Positions 25,251 to 36,958 of a stretch of DNA of 64,000 nt are shown piece by piece (position 1 is the first letter of the stretch; each line of letters opens with the position of its first letter). The notes under the pieces are model-generated. The model was given only the letters and a program-made list of their open reading frames with translations. It ran no database searches and was not told where the DNA came from. Source of the DNA: Norana najaformis (Eukaryota; Annelida; Clitellata; Crassiclitellata; Hormogastridae); NCBI GenBank assembly GCA_964023275.1, contig OZ029916.1, positions 28,983,087 to 29,047,086 of the forward strand. The letters are read 5' to 3'. Position numbers and translations under genes: made by a program.

Positions 25251-26418
25251 TGCACGGAAGGGATAGAAGTAACAAGTTCGTCGGCATAGGGAGTCAAAGG
25301 ACCATGCCCCCATCAGAAAACACAAAGACAGAGGTGCTTTGGCTTCCACTTTCGACCCAAAAGATCAAAAATTAAATTTTGGTGTACCTAAGTTCCAGTG
25401 GTGCGTAAGGATTAAAATTTTTCAATAGAAATACAATTGTGAAGCAGTGACGCAATAAACTGCAAACAGAAAGTAAATGTCGTCAAAAATTGTAACAAAA
25501 AATGTTCGATGGAATATCAGGAAGATTCTGTGCCTGTCAGAGATTTCGTACAGCTGTCTACAACACAATCACAATAGCATACGTATGCAAAATCAGCATA
25601 AACAAGAAATTGTCTATAAATTCAAAACCAAAGAGTAGCAACATTAACTTAAACATGCATTATGACATGTCGCACTGGATGTGACGTAATGTAACAGAAG
25701 TATTATGTTGCTTAATGTTTTGCTTCATTTCTTGCTTGATTTCTTGCATGCTTACACTCTGCGTTGTAAATATTTGCAAAGGCATAGGCACTACGACTTC
25801 ACCAGTTACTTTCCTTTATGAGTTTAATGATATTTAGTTAATTGCCAACATAATGGAGGATTGGAACTTCAGATTCATGTAGGAGGTGCTATTGACCATG
25901 CGAACTTAAAAAACTAACAGATTCTATGGCATTTTAGACAAATCTATGTGCAGCCACTCTAGATAGCCACTGTGCTTTTAAACTGGATGGGATACATTTC
26001 CCCATTTCTCATTCTCGTTAAAGCATGTGCAGCAAAGTTACTGCCTGCTCTTATCAAACTTTACACTTAAGTAAGGTAACATAAAGTAAATTTCAGTAGA
26101 GCATATTTCTTGTAAAATTGCTAATGACGCATCAATTATCTAAGAGTTTTACTTTTCAGAAGTTGGATGTTACATTTCATATGCGTAAAATACAGTACAT
26201 TTTAGATTAAGAAGTTGTGCAAATTATTAAGTTTTCACCAATTCGAGATTTTGAAAGCCACAACTGAATTTTAATTCCTTCAAAACATTCTTGAGCCTTA
26301 CAAGATTTGCTGAAATTAAAGCTATTATAAGAAAGATAGACGTTGGTATTTTTATGGATATCTAATTCTACGAATATGTGTTAGAAAATTTCTCACCTTT
26401 GCTTCTTAACGTAGAAGT

Positions 26419-29400
26419 TTATGGTGTCATATTCGGGTGACTTTTTCGCATGCGCCTGACTATTATGACAAGAAGTAGGATTGCAATCAGCAGAAGAGAT
26501 AGGACAACCACCAAAACAATTATAATGATCAACGTGGGAGAATCGTTGAAAGAATCTTCAAAACAACAACGTTACACGTTTCAGTGACTAAGAACCTCAT
26601 GATTTGTCATTCATTTAGTCATTCACTTATTATTCTCAGGAAAATTGTCTTCATAATGTTCTGCAGCTTTTCTGAACAGCCAAAAGTAGGTCCATAAACG
26701 AAAATTCCGCTCTTTTAAAGTAGCCCAAACTTACATTGGAAAGTCAATGACAAGTTTCCATAAATAACAGAAGTCTTACAAAATCACTATCAGCTAATAT
26801 AACAGACATATTAAAATGGCACTGTATAAGTTACAAAATCAGAGCGTGTAAAATTTGAAAAAAAAACAAAGACGAAAACGGCAAGTATTGTTCAGTCATT
26901 TTGAAAATTAAAACAGACCGTTTCGTTTAAGAGAGGGCAAATCTTTGCGTTGATGACGAGGATGGGATAATTAGGCTACACTTTGCGGCAGTGAATATCG
27001 GCGTGGCATTGTTAGTCCTATCTTGAAACCTACATAGTTTTGAGTTTTTGTTGTTGTAACTTGTAAGGAATTAAAAGAAGTAGAGTTTATAGTAAAGCCT
27101 GAGTTTTGTGACATTTAATAGCGTGATACTTAATCACATATATTAACACTGAAGTCAACAAGTTTTTGTACAGTTCAGGAGTGGCAAGGGAACTTGGGTG
27201 TTTAACATTGTTCAGAATCCATGTAAATGTAACACAGTGTTTATTCTGTACCAGGTAATACTGTAAACTGCAACAGTAGTTATACCTGACATTTATTAAA
27301 AATGGACTGTATATAACTGGAAACTTTAAACGTCCTATCAGCTATCCAAAACTTAGACCTTGCCAACCTATCCAGTAAGTCGTTGCAACGGTATTGGGGA
27401 AGTTTCGTCGAATCAAACAATATCGTAACGGCAGACTCGCTTTTAGCACAAAGTTTTAAATTCAATATTGCCCGAACTTATATCGCTTCACAGAGGCCTT
27501 ATTTCTTTCCATTTTAGTAGTTACCAATGTGAATAGGTGTCAGGTAATTAAATATCGGAGTGATCAAGTGTCAACGTGGTTAAATGTCTGCGTGACTAAT
27601 TTGGTACACCTGTGGCCTGCTGTTTGTTCGTTGCGCTGAATGGCTTCCACTTCAAGTTGGAACTCCATATTTATTATGCACGAACAAGTCATTTGTCACA
27701 CTTCACATCATCCTTAGCTCGTAATCGTAATCTCGAGATTTCTACAGCGCTCAACAAAAGCTAAGTCGCGGGAACCAGCTTATTCACAGGCGCTCAGTCA
27801 AAACAAAATCGATAGGCAAAAGGGTTCGGTTCCAGGTCAAGATCCAGGAGTCAGGCACTCAGACAGTCGGACGGCTACGGTGGATGATGTTTGAAATTGA
27901 AGCGAGAAGAGAGATAAGGGGAAGAGGAAGAAGCTGTTCCTTGTAGCTCTGTTAAAGAGTAATCCATGGCGCACGTCTTTGTCGTGGTTCACAGTTGAAC
28001 GCACCATTGCATTTCTGTATCTGCTTTCCAACGAAATCTGTCACTTTAAGCTTGATAATTACTTCTACAGTGATTCATAATTGTTTCCTGTTACCCGGCT
28101 ACAAAGAGCTGACTTTAAGGGGGCATTATCAGATACGCGCTGTATTGTATTGCAATGACGTATTATGGCATATCACCGCCTTTGTGAGGTGCATAAAGGT
28201 GATCTAAGTATTCAGATACAAACATACATACATACATATGTATACATACTTACACATATACATAGATATTATACATTCATACATACTTACATGCATACAT
28301 ACATTATACATCCATCCATACATGCATATATACACACATACATACATACTATATACATACATATATACATGCATACATATATACATGCATACATATATAC
28401 ATTCACACATACATACATATATATATGCATACATACATACATACATGCATACATATTCCATATTTGCTTCCTTCTACCCGAATCCTTACGGGAAGCCGTA
28501 GTTTTCAACTGGATTGTTGTGAGACTCAGTAGTCTATATTAATAAGAGTTCTGAGTAGCCTCAAATGCCTATTATAACATGCTATTAAGTCGACAACCAT
28601 CAGTCTTGGTTGTATGACGTCAGCTGCCTTATGCCATAGGTTTTTGGTCCTCAAAAGTTCACGACGAATACAGAGAAACTGGAAGGCATGACTGAATTAA
28701 TCACCACCATTAAATGCATCTACACAAGATCAATCTTCACCTCGCCTACGCCATTCGTTGGTCATTGGGTATGTTGTTTGACAATTAGCTGTCACTGCAG
28801 CAAAATAATTATCAGCAGGTATTCTCTAGCCTACTTGTTTCTACCAAATGCCGTCGCCTGAGGCAGGTTAGATGCCTCGTGTCGTAACGTGCTGCATTCT
28901 GCGGACGGCAAGGTTTCATGCCGCCTTTGCTGAAGACAGAATTTGGCGAACGCGGCTTCTCCTACACAGGCTCAGCTGCCTGGAACTCATTATTTAAAAT
29001 GACTGATCCTTGAATGTTCAAGCAGAGACTTACGAGCCATAACGCTCTTGTCACTGGCTTTGTCAATTCCCACATCATGTCATCAATCACTGCTGTGCTC
29101 TTTGGTGTCCCACAGGGTTCCATCTTAGGGCCTGTTTTGTTCAGCCTCAGTTATACTGCACTGTCATCCATTGCCTTTCTTTGTGGCATAGAAATCTGCC
29201 TTTATGCCTACGATACCAAAGATGACATCATGCTAAGGAGTCTGTCTAGGCGCCTCAAACTTAACCGTGACAAATCTCAGCTCATCTGGTTTGACCGTTC
29301 CGCTAAACTCCTACAATGCACTGGCCTCTCACTCTCTACTTCCTCCTCTTTATTCTCCGCACCCTCTACTGTTTGGGATCTTGGAGTCAAGCTTGACTCA

Positions 29401-32400
29401 ACACTCCCTCTAAAACCACAAATAGCTAAAACTTCTCGAACGTGCTTCAGGATGATCCGACAGCTTTGCTCTACCCTAGATCTCTAGATTCCGCATCGCT
29501 GAGAATACTGATGCACAACCTTATTCTGGTAAGACTCGACTACTTTAACTCTATACTGTATGGTCTCAATGACTGCACACTGCTTTTCCTAACTAGAGTC
29601 ACGCACCAGGCTGCAGGACTGTGTCTTGGACTCTTTTTATCAAGAACATGTCACACCTGCTCTTCTTTCTATACACTGGCTTATCCACTTCAAGATGGCA
29701 TTCTTCATGCGCAAAGCACGTGCAGCTAATCTGCCATCTTATTTATCATCCATGATTGCGTTAAAGGCCTATCCTCTCTTCGGTCAGCATTTCCTGGAAA
29801 GTATGTTATATCTGGTACATGTCTTGCTTTTGGCCGGCATTCATTCACATGTTCTGGTCCCTTCATCTGGAACTACATCGTCATGTTTGTTACTCTCTTG
29901 CCTAGTCTCTCCTTTGCTCTCAACTGAAAACTTACCTCTTCCAGTCTGTTCAAGATTCTTAATGTTTCCTGCTGCCCATTTTCAATGTGCACTTCTGAAC
30001 TTTATAAGGGAAGCATGATCGAATAACAGTTGTATTGTAGTTCTATTGTATCGACAAGAACTAACCTTCTGTGGCTTCGTAGGTAACTTCCAAGCAATGA
30101 ACCGTGCAGGTGTGTCCATTAATGGGACAATCCGCCTCGCACCTGTATTTGCCAGGAACGTGAATTTCAGCAGTTTTATTCATCGAAGTGATATTACCGT
30201 CTGCACTGATCCACCTATAGTTGCACGATCCCGTGCTGTTGGCAGTGCATGTCAGCTGAGTACGATGACTGATTTTCAGGTGTCTTTGAGATTCAGCTAC
30301 ATCTAAAAATATGTGAAAAGAAATCAGCAAAATTATTGATTCTTCGTTAATTCTTTGCTTTTATGAAGAACAACCGACAATGAACCAATAGTTTTTGCGT
30401 GCGAAATGAAGCATTTTAACTGAATGGTTTTTGAAGCAACCAATCTATATTTTAGCATTAAGTGTGGCATAAACTGCTAAGTCAGATATTTAAAATCATT
30501 AAAAAATTTAATTGTTTAAAATCCACACACTGGTCAATTTAATAAGGGCAAATAACCAAGGGATGAGACAAATGCATCAACATAGCATCAATGAAGTAGA
30601 AACATGCGATTTTTTTGATGAGAGATGTGGGATCTTTTGACTAAAACAAGCAAAACATTTGATTTATTTTATATTTACAAACCAGGCCTGGGTAATTCAT
30701 AACCTGAATAATCTTGTCGTTGCAATCATTACCATCAGTAATAAACTTTTTATCATTTCACGAATAATGAATCTAAATTGAAATGGTAATAATTCAATAT
30801 TTGAATATATGCACTGTTTTCACCATTAATAACTTGGGTGGTAGTAACGAAACACCATAAATAAGAAAAAATATATCACCACCACCCCACCACCACTACC
30901 TCAACCAACACCATCACTTCCATTTCCACTACTATCACCACCGCCATTATCATCATCATCATCAATACTATTATTTTGTTCTGAAACCTACAAGTAATAC
31001 TGAAGTTGAATGCGGCTGAAGTAATGTTGGACATTGTAGTGTAGCAGGTGTGACGTGATCCAATTATCTGTGGGTCCGGCTTCAGGATGAAGATGTACGA
31101 GAGATTTCCGGGATTTAAGACGAGGTCCGATTGGACGAGATTATCCCCAAAATTCGAGCATTTCAAAGAGGGAATAACGTTTCCCGAGAAAAGTACTGTA
31201 CAGTATACTCGTAAGTCTTCTTGCTTCTCCATTCCACAACTATTCTCGCCGATGAATTCATCAGAGTAACATTCTGGTGGCGATTCTGTAATCAGCACGC
31301 TTGAAACATTACAAATGACGTTTCAATTCGAAATAATGTTTAGAAGTAAAGCCTTGAAATTTTTTTATCACATTATAGAAGTGATGTCTTCAGTCTCAAG
31401 TTATGTCAAGAAAGCCTAGTCATTTAATCGCTGAAATCCATCATTGTCCATCATCCATCACGCCTACGATTCCTCGCTCAGCCGATGGACACATGGCGTG
31501 TTAACAAATGTCTTACTTACTTACTTAAATGTCTTACTTATTTTAATATCCTGGATTTACCAGGCAGCATGGTCATAGTATAGTATATTCATATTCCTGT
31601 TCCTTTAATTGTCTTATATTTTAAACAATTTATTCTAATCTTACCCAATACCACTAGTTCTGCCTCTGACTGTTCTCCTTGTCCTTCCCTGTCAGTGCAC
31701 CTGTATCTTCCGGAGTCAGACTTTTCAACAGCGGAGATGACTAGATCGTACTGGTAAGGATTTCCAATCCCTCTATCAACCGAGAACCTTCGATTGTATG
31801 GGATAATCATTCCACCGCCAAAAAATACGTAGTTTTTGGCCTTGGGTCCTGTAGGAATGTGTTCCCAGTTGACATTGTAGGTGTCCGAAGTGGAACAATG
31901 TAGTCGTACCCTCTGCCCGACAACGACCTCTGTATCCTTTGGTCGAACTGTTAGTCCAGCATGAACTGGAATTGAAGCAAAAGTCTCTAATTAAAATTCA
32001 GGCGGTGACAATGGGTTTGTTGCTGTTGCGTAATAAAATAAACACTAATACAATAACTGATGATGGTTATGGTGATGGAGAAGTGGAATCTTAATGTTGA
32101 AGGTGTAGTGAGTGAGATGTATGGTGAGGTGTTGGTAGTCAGGACAGATGACACCAGTAGCCTAGGCGTTTATAATGATGACATGACCAAGAGAATGAAG
32201 ACGTCCATGATGATTATGATAACGACGACGATGACGGTGATAACGATGAAAAACATGCGATTCTGAAGACACCTACAAATTGTAGGTTAGCCGCTGGAAT
32301 TGTAACGTTCTTTTCTGAATGGGAGGACCAACACTGTGGAAATCAGATCAGACAAATCAGAACTGGCACCAATCCTGTACGATGTCATACAGGGATCGGT

Positions 32401-32696
32401 CGTTGGGCCGCTTTTGTACATCTTGTATACACAGCCGACCTGACAAAATTAATGTAAAAACTTCGCATTTTACGAATGGATTTTAAAGGCTAAATAGAAT
32501 TTACACACGCAAGCCAGCAAAAATTAGTCCATTATTTTAAAACTTTCACCCTGGTAGCAATGGACTCTTTCTAACAGGTACACTTTGAACAGATGGTTTT
32601 CTCTTATTTATCGGCACTAATTGTTTTATAGAAAAAGAACTTACCGGTAAACCTAGAAATGGTATAAAAGACCATCAAAAACAAAATATTGTTCAT
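26419..32696 (-). CDS. Gene B: Ig-superfamily receptor, short tail (intact)
   Basis: Five exons on the minus strand: leader 32696-32645 (MNNILFLMVFYTISRF), V domain 31965-31645, constant-like domain 1 at 31285-30992, domain 2 at 30302-30066, membrane exon 26555-26419. Total 1,041 nt (346 aa) with every intron phase 1. V has VVVGQRVRLHC, NWEH in strand C and DSGRYRC. Domain 1 has VYCTVLFSGNVIPSLKC. Domain 2 has LTCTANSTGSCNYRW and GKYRCEADC. The helix is LIIIIVLVVVLSLLLIAILLLVIIV, followed by RRMRKSHPNMTP and a stop. No tyrosine or charged residue in the helix suggests signalling or DAP12-style pairing. It is the intact paralogue of gene A and runs divergently from gene D. Intron 4 (about 3.5 kb) is filled with LINE pieces and a long microsatellite. 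Role inferred as a surface recognition receptor. Confidence 0.8.
27715..27965 (-). mobile_element. CR1/L2-like LINE 3' tail
   Basis: Copy of the tail repeat in intron 4 of gene B: 'cgtaatctcgagatttc', then 'cagtcaaaacaaaatcg' and 'ttccaggtcaagatcc', ending near 27965. Confidence 0.6.
28218..28456. repeat. Long (CATA)n microsatellite
   Basis: About 240 bp of interrupted 'catacatacata' with 'tatatacatg' variants in intron 4 of gene B. All open frames here (Tyr/Ile/His-rich on one strand, Met/Tyr/Val/Cys-rich on the other) are artefacts. Confidence 0.95.
28900..30020 (+). mobile_element. Decayed CR1/L2-like LINE reverse transcriptase fragments
   Basis: At 28930-29050 a frame shows GERGFSYTGSAAWNSLF, the end of one LINE polymerase. 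From about 29060 a second piece shows FGVPQGSILGPVLF (RT block), LYAYDTKDD at the position of the catalytic YADD motif (damaged to YAYD), then LKLNRDKSQLIWF and, in shifted frames to about 30018, SIHWLIHFKMAFF and LPSYLS. Frameshifts and the lost Asp make it non-functional. It lies antisense in intron 4 of gene B and ends about 45 bp from the domain 2 exon. Confidence 0.75.
30885..30970. repeat. (CAC)/(ATC)n simple repeat
   Basis: 'caccaccaccccaccacc' followed by 'atcatcatcatcaat', just downstream of the domain 1 donor of gene B. Open frames reading through it are not coding beyond the exon end at 30992. Confidence 0.8.
32290..32460 (+). mobile_element. Non-LTR RT fragment (Jockey-like)
   Basis: A frame in intron 1 of gene B reads YDVIQGSVVGPLLYILYTAD, matching the G-V-P-Q-G-S-V-L-G-P-L-L-Y block of Jockey-type reverse transcriptases. 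About 50 codons are recognisable before stops. Confidence 0.6.
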
Positions 32697-32839
32697 GATT
32701 TTATGAGCTTTTAGCTTAAACTCTGTCCTATAGTAAACGATACGTGCATTTGTCTTAACAGACATATTTGAAATGCTGAACTTCTTCTAAATGTAGGCTG
32801 TAACATTCATTACTAGGCCTAATCATTAATGCGTAGGAA

Positions 32840-32926
32840 ATACACTTAACGTCACGCAGCAGGTAACCTAAAATACACTTAACGTCACGCAGCAGGTAAC
32901 CTAAAATACACTTAACGTCACGCAGC
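32840..32926. repeat. 33-bp tandem repeat, about 2.6 copies
   Basis: Unit begins 'atacacttaacgtcacgcag'. Copies start at 32840, 32873 and 32906, and the last is cut off after 'cacgcag'. Located just 5' of gene B's leader exon, so within its presumed promoter region. The copies are essentially identical, indicating a recent expansion. Confidence 0.9.
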
Positions 32927-33804
32927 ATATACCGTATCTAAAACAGGACAAGCTGAGTCATAATTAGCCTCCGGCTGCTACAATCATTGGGCAATCATTA
33001 TGATTCTGTACGATTCCTCACCATTATATAGCGCATTTTAATTTGTTACAATTATTCTAGAGTGGTTGTGCATACTTTGTTGGTAAACTGTCTTCCTTGC
33101 CTTTTAACTGATGTGAATATCACAGTGTTCTTAAACCTAGCTTGTAAGAACGCTAACATATTGTCAGGTTATACGCCTATCGTATAATCGAATCTGACAG
33201 AATGTCTGTAGCTGCACCCTGTATTACACTTACTCGCGTATTAGCTATTAAACTCGCAATTCTAAAACTTCAGATACACTTTCACTATCTTCTAAAACGA
33301 CTAGGCGTATGGACCTATCGATACGCCATGATCATAGACTATTGGGACCATACAAAGATGGGGATTTTTCTGACAAACTGTTTGCAAGCCGACCCGGCAT
33401 TAGCCAATGAAAACCACTCACGATCAACTTTCGGAATGAATTAGTCAGTATGTTAACAAAATTTATTTTGTTATACAAATGTTAAATTACGTACTTGTCT
33501 GTTCCACAATCTTCATACTTATGAACGCTTCCGTTGCAAACTGCAGTCTTGCTTTGCGAATTCATTAAGGCTGATTTAACACATTGTGATCGCAAGTGTT
33601 AATTAAGACCTCAACAGATTATCTGGAATCTTTCCTGACTTCAGGCAAACTTTAGCGCCAATAACTTATAGTCGCTAGATGGCCCAAACATGGTGTTTCA
33701 TATATAGGTGAATGCCTTAGCGAAAGTTTGATATAACAGTTTACAGAAATAAAAACCCCGGTAACAAATGGCGCATAACCAATAGTTTTTCATATTCATG
33801 ATCG

Positions 33805-34620
33805 CATTCATAAGTTCGAGATTTCTACAGCGCTTGACGAAAGCTAAGTCGCAAAAACCAGCTTATTAACAGGCGCTCAATCAAATTAAAGCTATAGGCA
33901 AGAAGGGTTTGGTTCCAGGTCAAGATCCAAGAGTCAGACAGACAGGCAGACAGTCAAACAGCTATGGTAGGTGGTGTTTGGAATTGAACCGGAAAATTCA
34001 ATAAGGGGAAGAGGAAGAATCAGAATAAGATTTGTGGAAGAGGAATGTTTTCAGTTTTGAATGATAGACCTGCACAGATATTGCAAGAGGTGAACTGTTG
34101 GTGAGTTTGTATGATGGGTCAGACAATTGTCGTAATTCTCGTGGGAATTTATTCCAGAGGTGTGGGGCAGCTATGGCTCTGGAGCGATATCCAAATTTTA
34201 AGGATGAGGTGATGGGAGGGGGGAGAATTGTTAGGGCGGAAGAGGAGAGGGTTGAACGGAATGGTTGGATTGTAAATAACTGACGAAGATAGGATTGTTG
34301 GGAGGATTGAAGTGTGGTAAAGGTAAGTGATAGGACTTTGTACTCTATTCGTTCAGGTATTTTAAGTCAGTGAAGAGATTTGAGAACAGTACTGAAGTGA
34401 TGGTGTATGGGAGTTTTAGTGACAGGACGAGCGAGTACATACTGGATATCTTGAAGGCGGTTTATTTGGGTGGAGTCTATGTTCGGATGCTCTTCAGCGA
34501 ATTCATCCTGAAACCGATGAGCAAATGTTATCTGAAGAAGGAAGTGAAACAGGGAAGGCAATCATATTGTAGAAGAAGTTGAAGGATTTTCCGACAACAG
34601 CGATACTTCCGATATAATTA
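33805..34620 (-). mobile_element. CR1/L2-like LINE RT C-terminus and 3' tail
   Basis: Longest copy of the tail repeat. Read from the minus strand with frameshifts: TPIHHHFSTVLKSLHW (the L-x-S-L-H-W-L-P block), FTTLQSSQQSYLRQLFTIQP, then AIAAPHLWNKFPRELRQL, followed by 3' UTR and the terminal 'gaattaccgat'-type tail. These are the last blocks of CR1/L2 polymerases. It ties the short copies elsewhere to a LINE origin. Multiple stops and shifts; not functional. Confidence 0.75.
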
Positions 34621-34749
34621 GCATTGATTAGCATTGCCAAGTGCAATTAGCATGCAGATGCGCACAAGCCTCGTAGTCGAGTTGCATTAAAAGGATGCTG
34701 CAGAAACACATTTACTGCTGCAAGCATCAAGACAGGAGGCAATAGATCA

Positions 34750-35230
34750 GACGACTTCGGAAAAGATCATGCAAACGCAGCCAAAAGAAACTTTCGATGG
34801 AAAGTTCTAGAGCACGGAGTTCGACGGGCAGCGCATTCCAGACCGTTGGCCAGAAAAAACGAATGTTCTTTTAAGCATCACAGTGGCTTCCCGGATCATA
34901 TAAGACCGCAGCTCTTCTCGAATGCATCCAAGATCGACCAGGAACTGAAGAAGCTGACATGCAATCTTTGTTAAACATGGTGGGGCCATTCCTCGTACAC
35001 ACTTATGGACCAGTGTCACCACTTTGAAGGCGTTCCTCTTACAAACGGGCAGCCAATGCAGATCTCAACGTGCAGTTGTGAAATGGCCAGTCTTCCGCAC
35101 ACTGCACTGAACGTGGCTGCAGCGTTCTGCACACTCTACAGCTTCTTGACCAGCCTCGTACTCAAGCCATTAATAGGCTGTTACAGTAGTCCAGTACTTA
35201 TGAGGGCGTGAGGGAGACTCTTTCTGGAGT
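34750..35230 (-). mobile_element. Second decayed CR1-like LINE RT C-terminus
   Basis: Minus-strand reading shows VQNAAATFS, then VTLVHKCVRGMAPPCLTKIA and, in a shifted frame, FFWPTVWNALPVELRALE. These match the YKCLNGLAPxYL and WNxLPxxLR blocks of CR1/L2 LINEs. It is a different sequence family from the neighbour at 33805. Stops and shifts are present. Confidence 0.7.
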
Positions 35231-35879
35231 GAAATGATAGCGATGATCTAATTCTGTATCAGCTGGCATAGCTCGAAGTAGCATTTTCGAAAGAGACTGT
35301 CACGTATTCTTTCACTATCAGCTCACAGTCGAGATGATTCCTGGGTCGGTCACAATCGAGTATAACCGAAATGGTGAAGATACTCTTCCCGAATAGGATC
35401 CCGGATGCTTTTCAAGCGAATGCCCAGATTGGTGTCGAAATAGGGAGCTGCACCCTTAAGCAGTGTTGATACTGGAGATAAATGTGCAAGAAATTAGTAT
35501 GTAAGCAAACGAGAAATTATTTAATTCATTTTTAAGCTTTAAAATACAGACTCGTGCAATTTAAGCCCATATTTCCGTGTAATTGCCCCCTATGTTAGTG
35601 TAGCCTAGCCATATCAGTCGCCTTAGTCACAAGGAAATCGCCCGCATGGCAAGTTACACTTTATAAAATGTTTAACGTTTATATGGTTGGTCGCCAGAAA
35701 GCACCTTCGATCATTGTAAATTTTGGAGTAATGTTATATATCCAACAGCTGCTAGACGAGCAATGGACTTGGACAGAGCTTTAGAACGGAATTAGTGATC
35801 CAGTTGTTTGCAGTTGTTGTTTATTTACTTATGAATGTACTTACAAATGTAAGCGCACTATAATTTTTACAAAAGGACG

Positions 35880-36130
35880 ATGGCCTCCAGGATGGGGTTT
35901 CGTTTCACGATTGGCGCTGTGTTACTGGCAGATGACCCTAAGAAGGGAGGCGCGGCACATAGTCACCAAGAACGGCAAAAAAGCTGTCGATGCACTCCTT
36001 CAACAGAAATGTTGGGACAGGGTCAAGGGTGCATGATTTATTTGGGGATTTTGTGATGACCCAACGCACATCGTCTGAAGTGTTAACGCGGAAATTCTCC
36101 ATAGCAGTGGCGTTATAGTTGTCGTCCTCA
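35880..36130 (-). mobile_element. LINE RT N-terminal fragment
   Basis: Minus-strand frame reads WVITKSPNKSC and LDPVPTFLLKECIDSFF, the D-P-[IV]-P-x-x-L-L-K block near the start of CR1/Jockey/L2 reverse transcriptases. Part of it is also present in the duplicated unit at about 40770-40890, so it was inserted before the D/E duplication. Confidence 0.65.
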
Positions 36131-36958
36131 GGTATCAGATAATCCGCTGTATTCGCCCATGCGGATGCAACTTAAATATTGTAATTTTGCAACTTCGAAA
36201 GCGCCGGTGTCTAATGCACAAGGCTTCAAGCGATGGCTCATCAAAATCAAGCCGCATTCAGGGCAGTAGCAATCCTCTTACTCCAGTACTGACGTGACCT
36301 GAACCTACACTCAGCATGTTTGTCCAGTTTTAGCCTGTCCTCAATCGAATCTAAATCATCGTCCTCGTCATAATGTATGGTTTGCCCCACTCCGGAGCGT
36401 TACCGTTTTCGATTCAAGCATTTGATTCCACTAATGCTGAGTCCACTTAGTCGAATGAACTCATCTGGTCATATCCCTTTGCATCCATTTCATTTTCGTC
36501 CACCTGTATGCACATTCGGACCTATCCAACTGCTGCTTATTAGATATTTTATCCGACCACAACTTCTTGCAGTTCCTCGCTATTGTTTTCACGTTATTCG
36601 ATACACTTTTGACATTCTTATTAATAAACAAACCCTCATTTGGCATATAAAACGAATTACTAGTTGATATAAATTTTTGCTTTCAATAATTGGGCATATA
36701 GGCTTGTAAAAGCATTAATTTCTTTACTTGGTTCACAAGGTGATAAATGCCTACTCTTCTTCCGTGACTGCGGATGCAGTCGTTGCTTGCGAACCCCGCA
36801 ATTCATGCAAAGCAATATAAGTTTTAATTTGTTAATCACGAGAGTACTGAATGAAAAAGCACCCGCAGGATGCAGTCTGGTGTTTACTCTTCTTGAAAGC
36901 GAAATTGCAGTCAATTGAATAAAAGGTCTATCCTTCGCTTGCAGTGAGACTCGTCAAA

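Larger units (their letters stand above)
21603..26418. other. Intergenic region between the 3' ends of genes C and B
   Basis: Genes C and B converge here. No exon could be supported. It contains a SINE-body remnant (about 23940-24050), a 45-bp tandem pair (24450-24539), a possible LINE scrap (about 24595-24900, frame with SRLDYCTPLLSNY) and a LINE tail at 25181. A gene C polyadenylation site is likely near 21810-22195, but no single signal stands out. Confidence 0.45.
32697..36958. promoter_or_regulatory. Divergent spacer between genes B and D
   Basis: A 4.3-kb interval separates the leader ATGs of gene B (minus) and gene D (plus). It holds the 33-bp tandem repeat, then several decayed LINE pieces, and the start of the D/E duplication unit at about 35602. 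An 'ataaaagg' string about 40 bp before the gene D ATG could be a TATA-like element. That is weak evidence, as the equivalent site upstream of gene E is not conserved as a TATA box. Confidence 0.4.

Noticed and set aside
28218..28456. Possible CRISPR-like regular repeats
   Set aside because: A simple tetranucleotide microsatellite with no unique spacers, in a eukaryotic intron.
28165..28542. 125-codon Tyr/Ile/His frame
   Set aside because: Lies in the (CATA)n microsatellite; opposite-strand frames are equally long.
29442..30018. Overlapping 95- and 130-codon plus-strand frames as a host gene
   Set aside because: Their sequence matches decayed LINE polymerase blocks in shifted frames.
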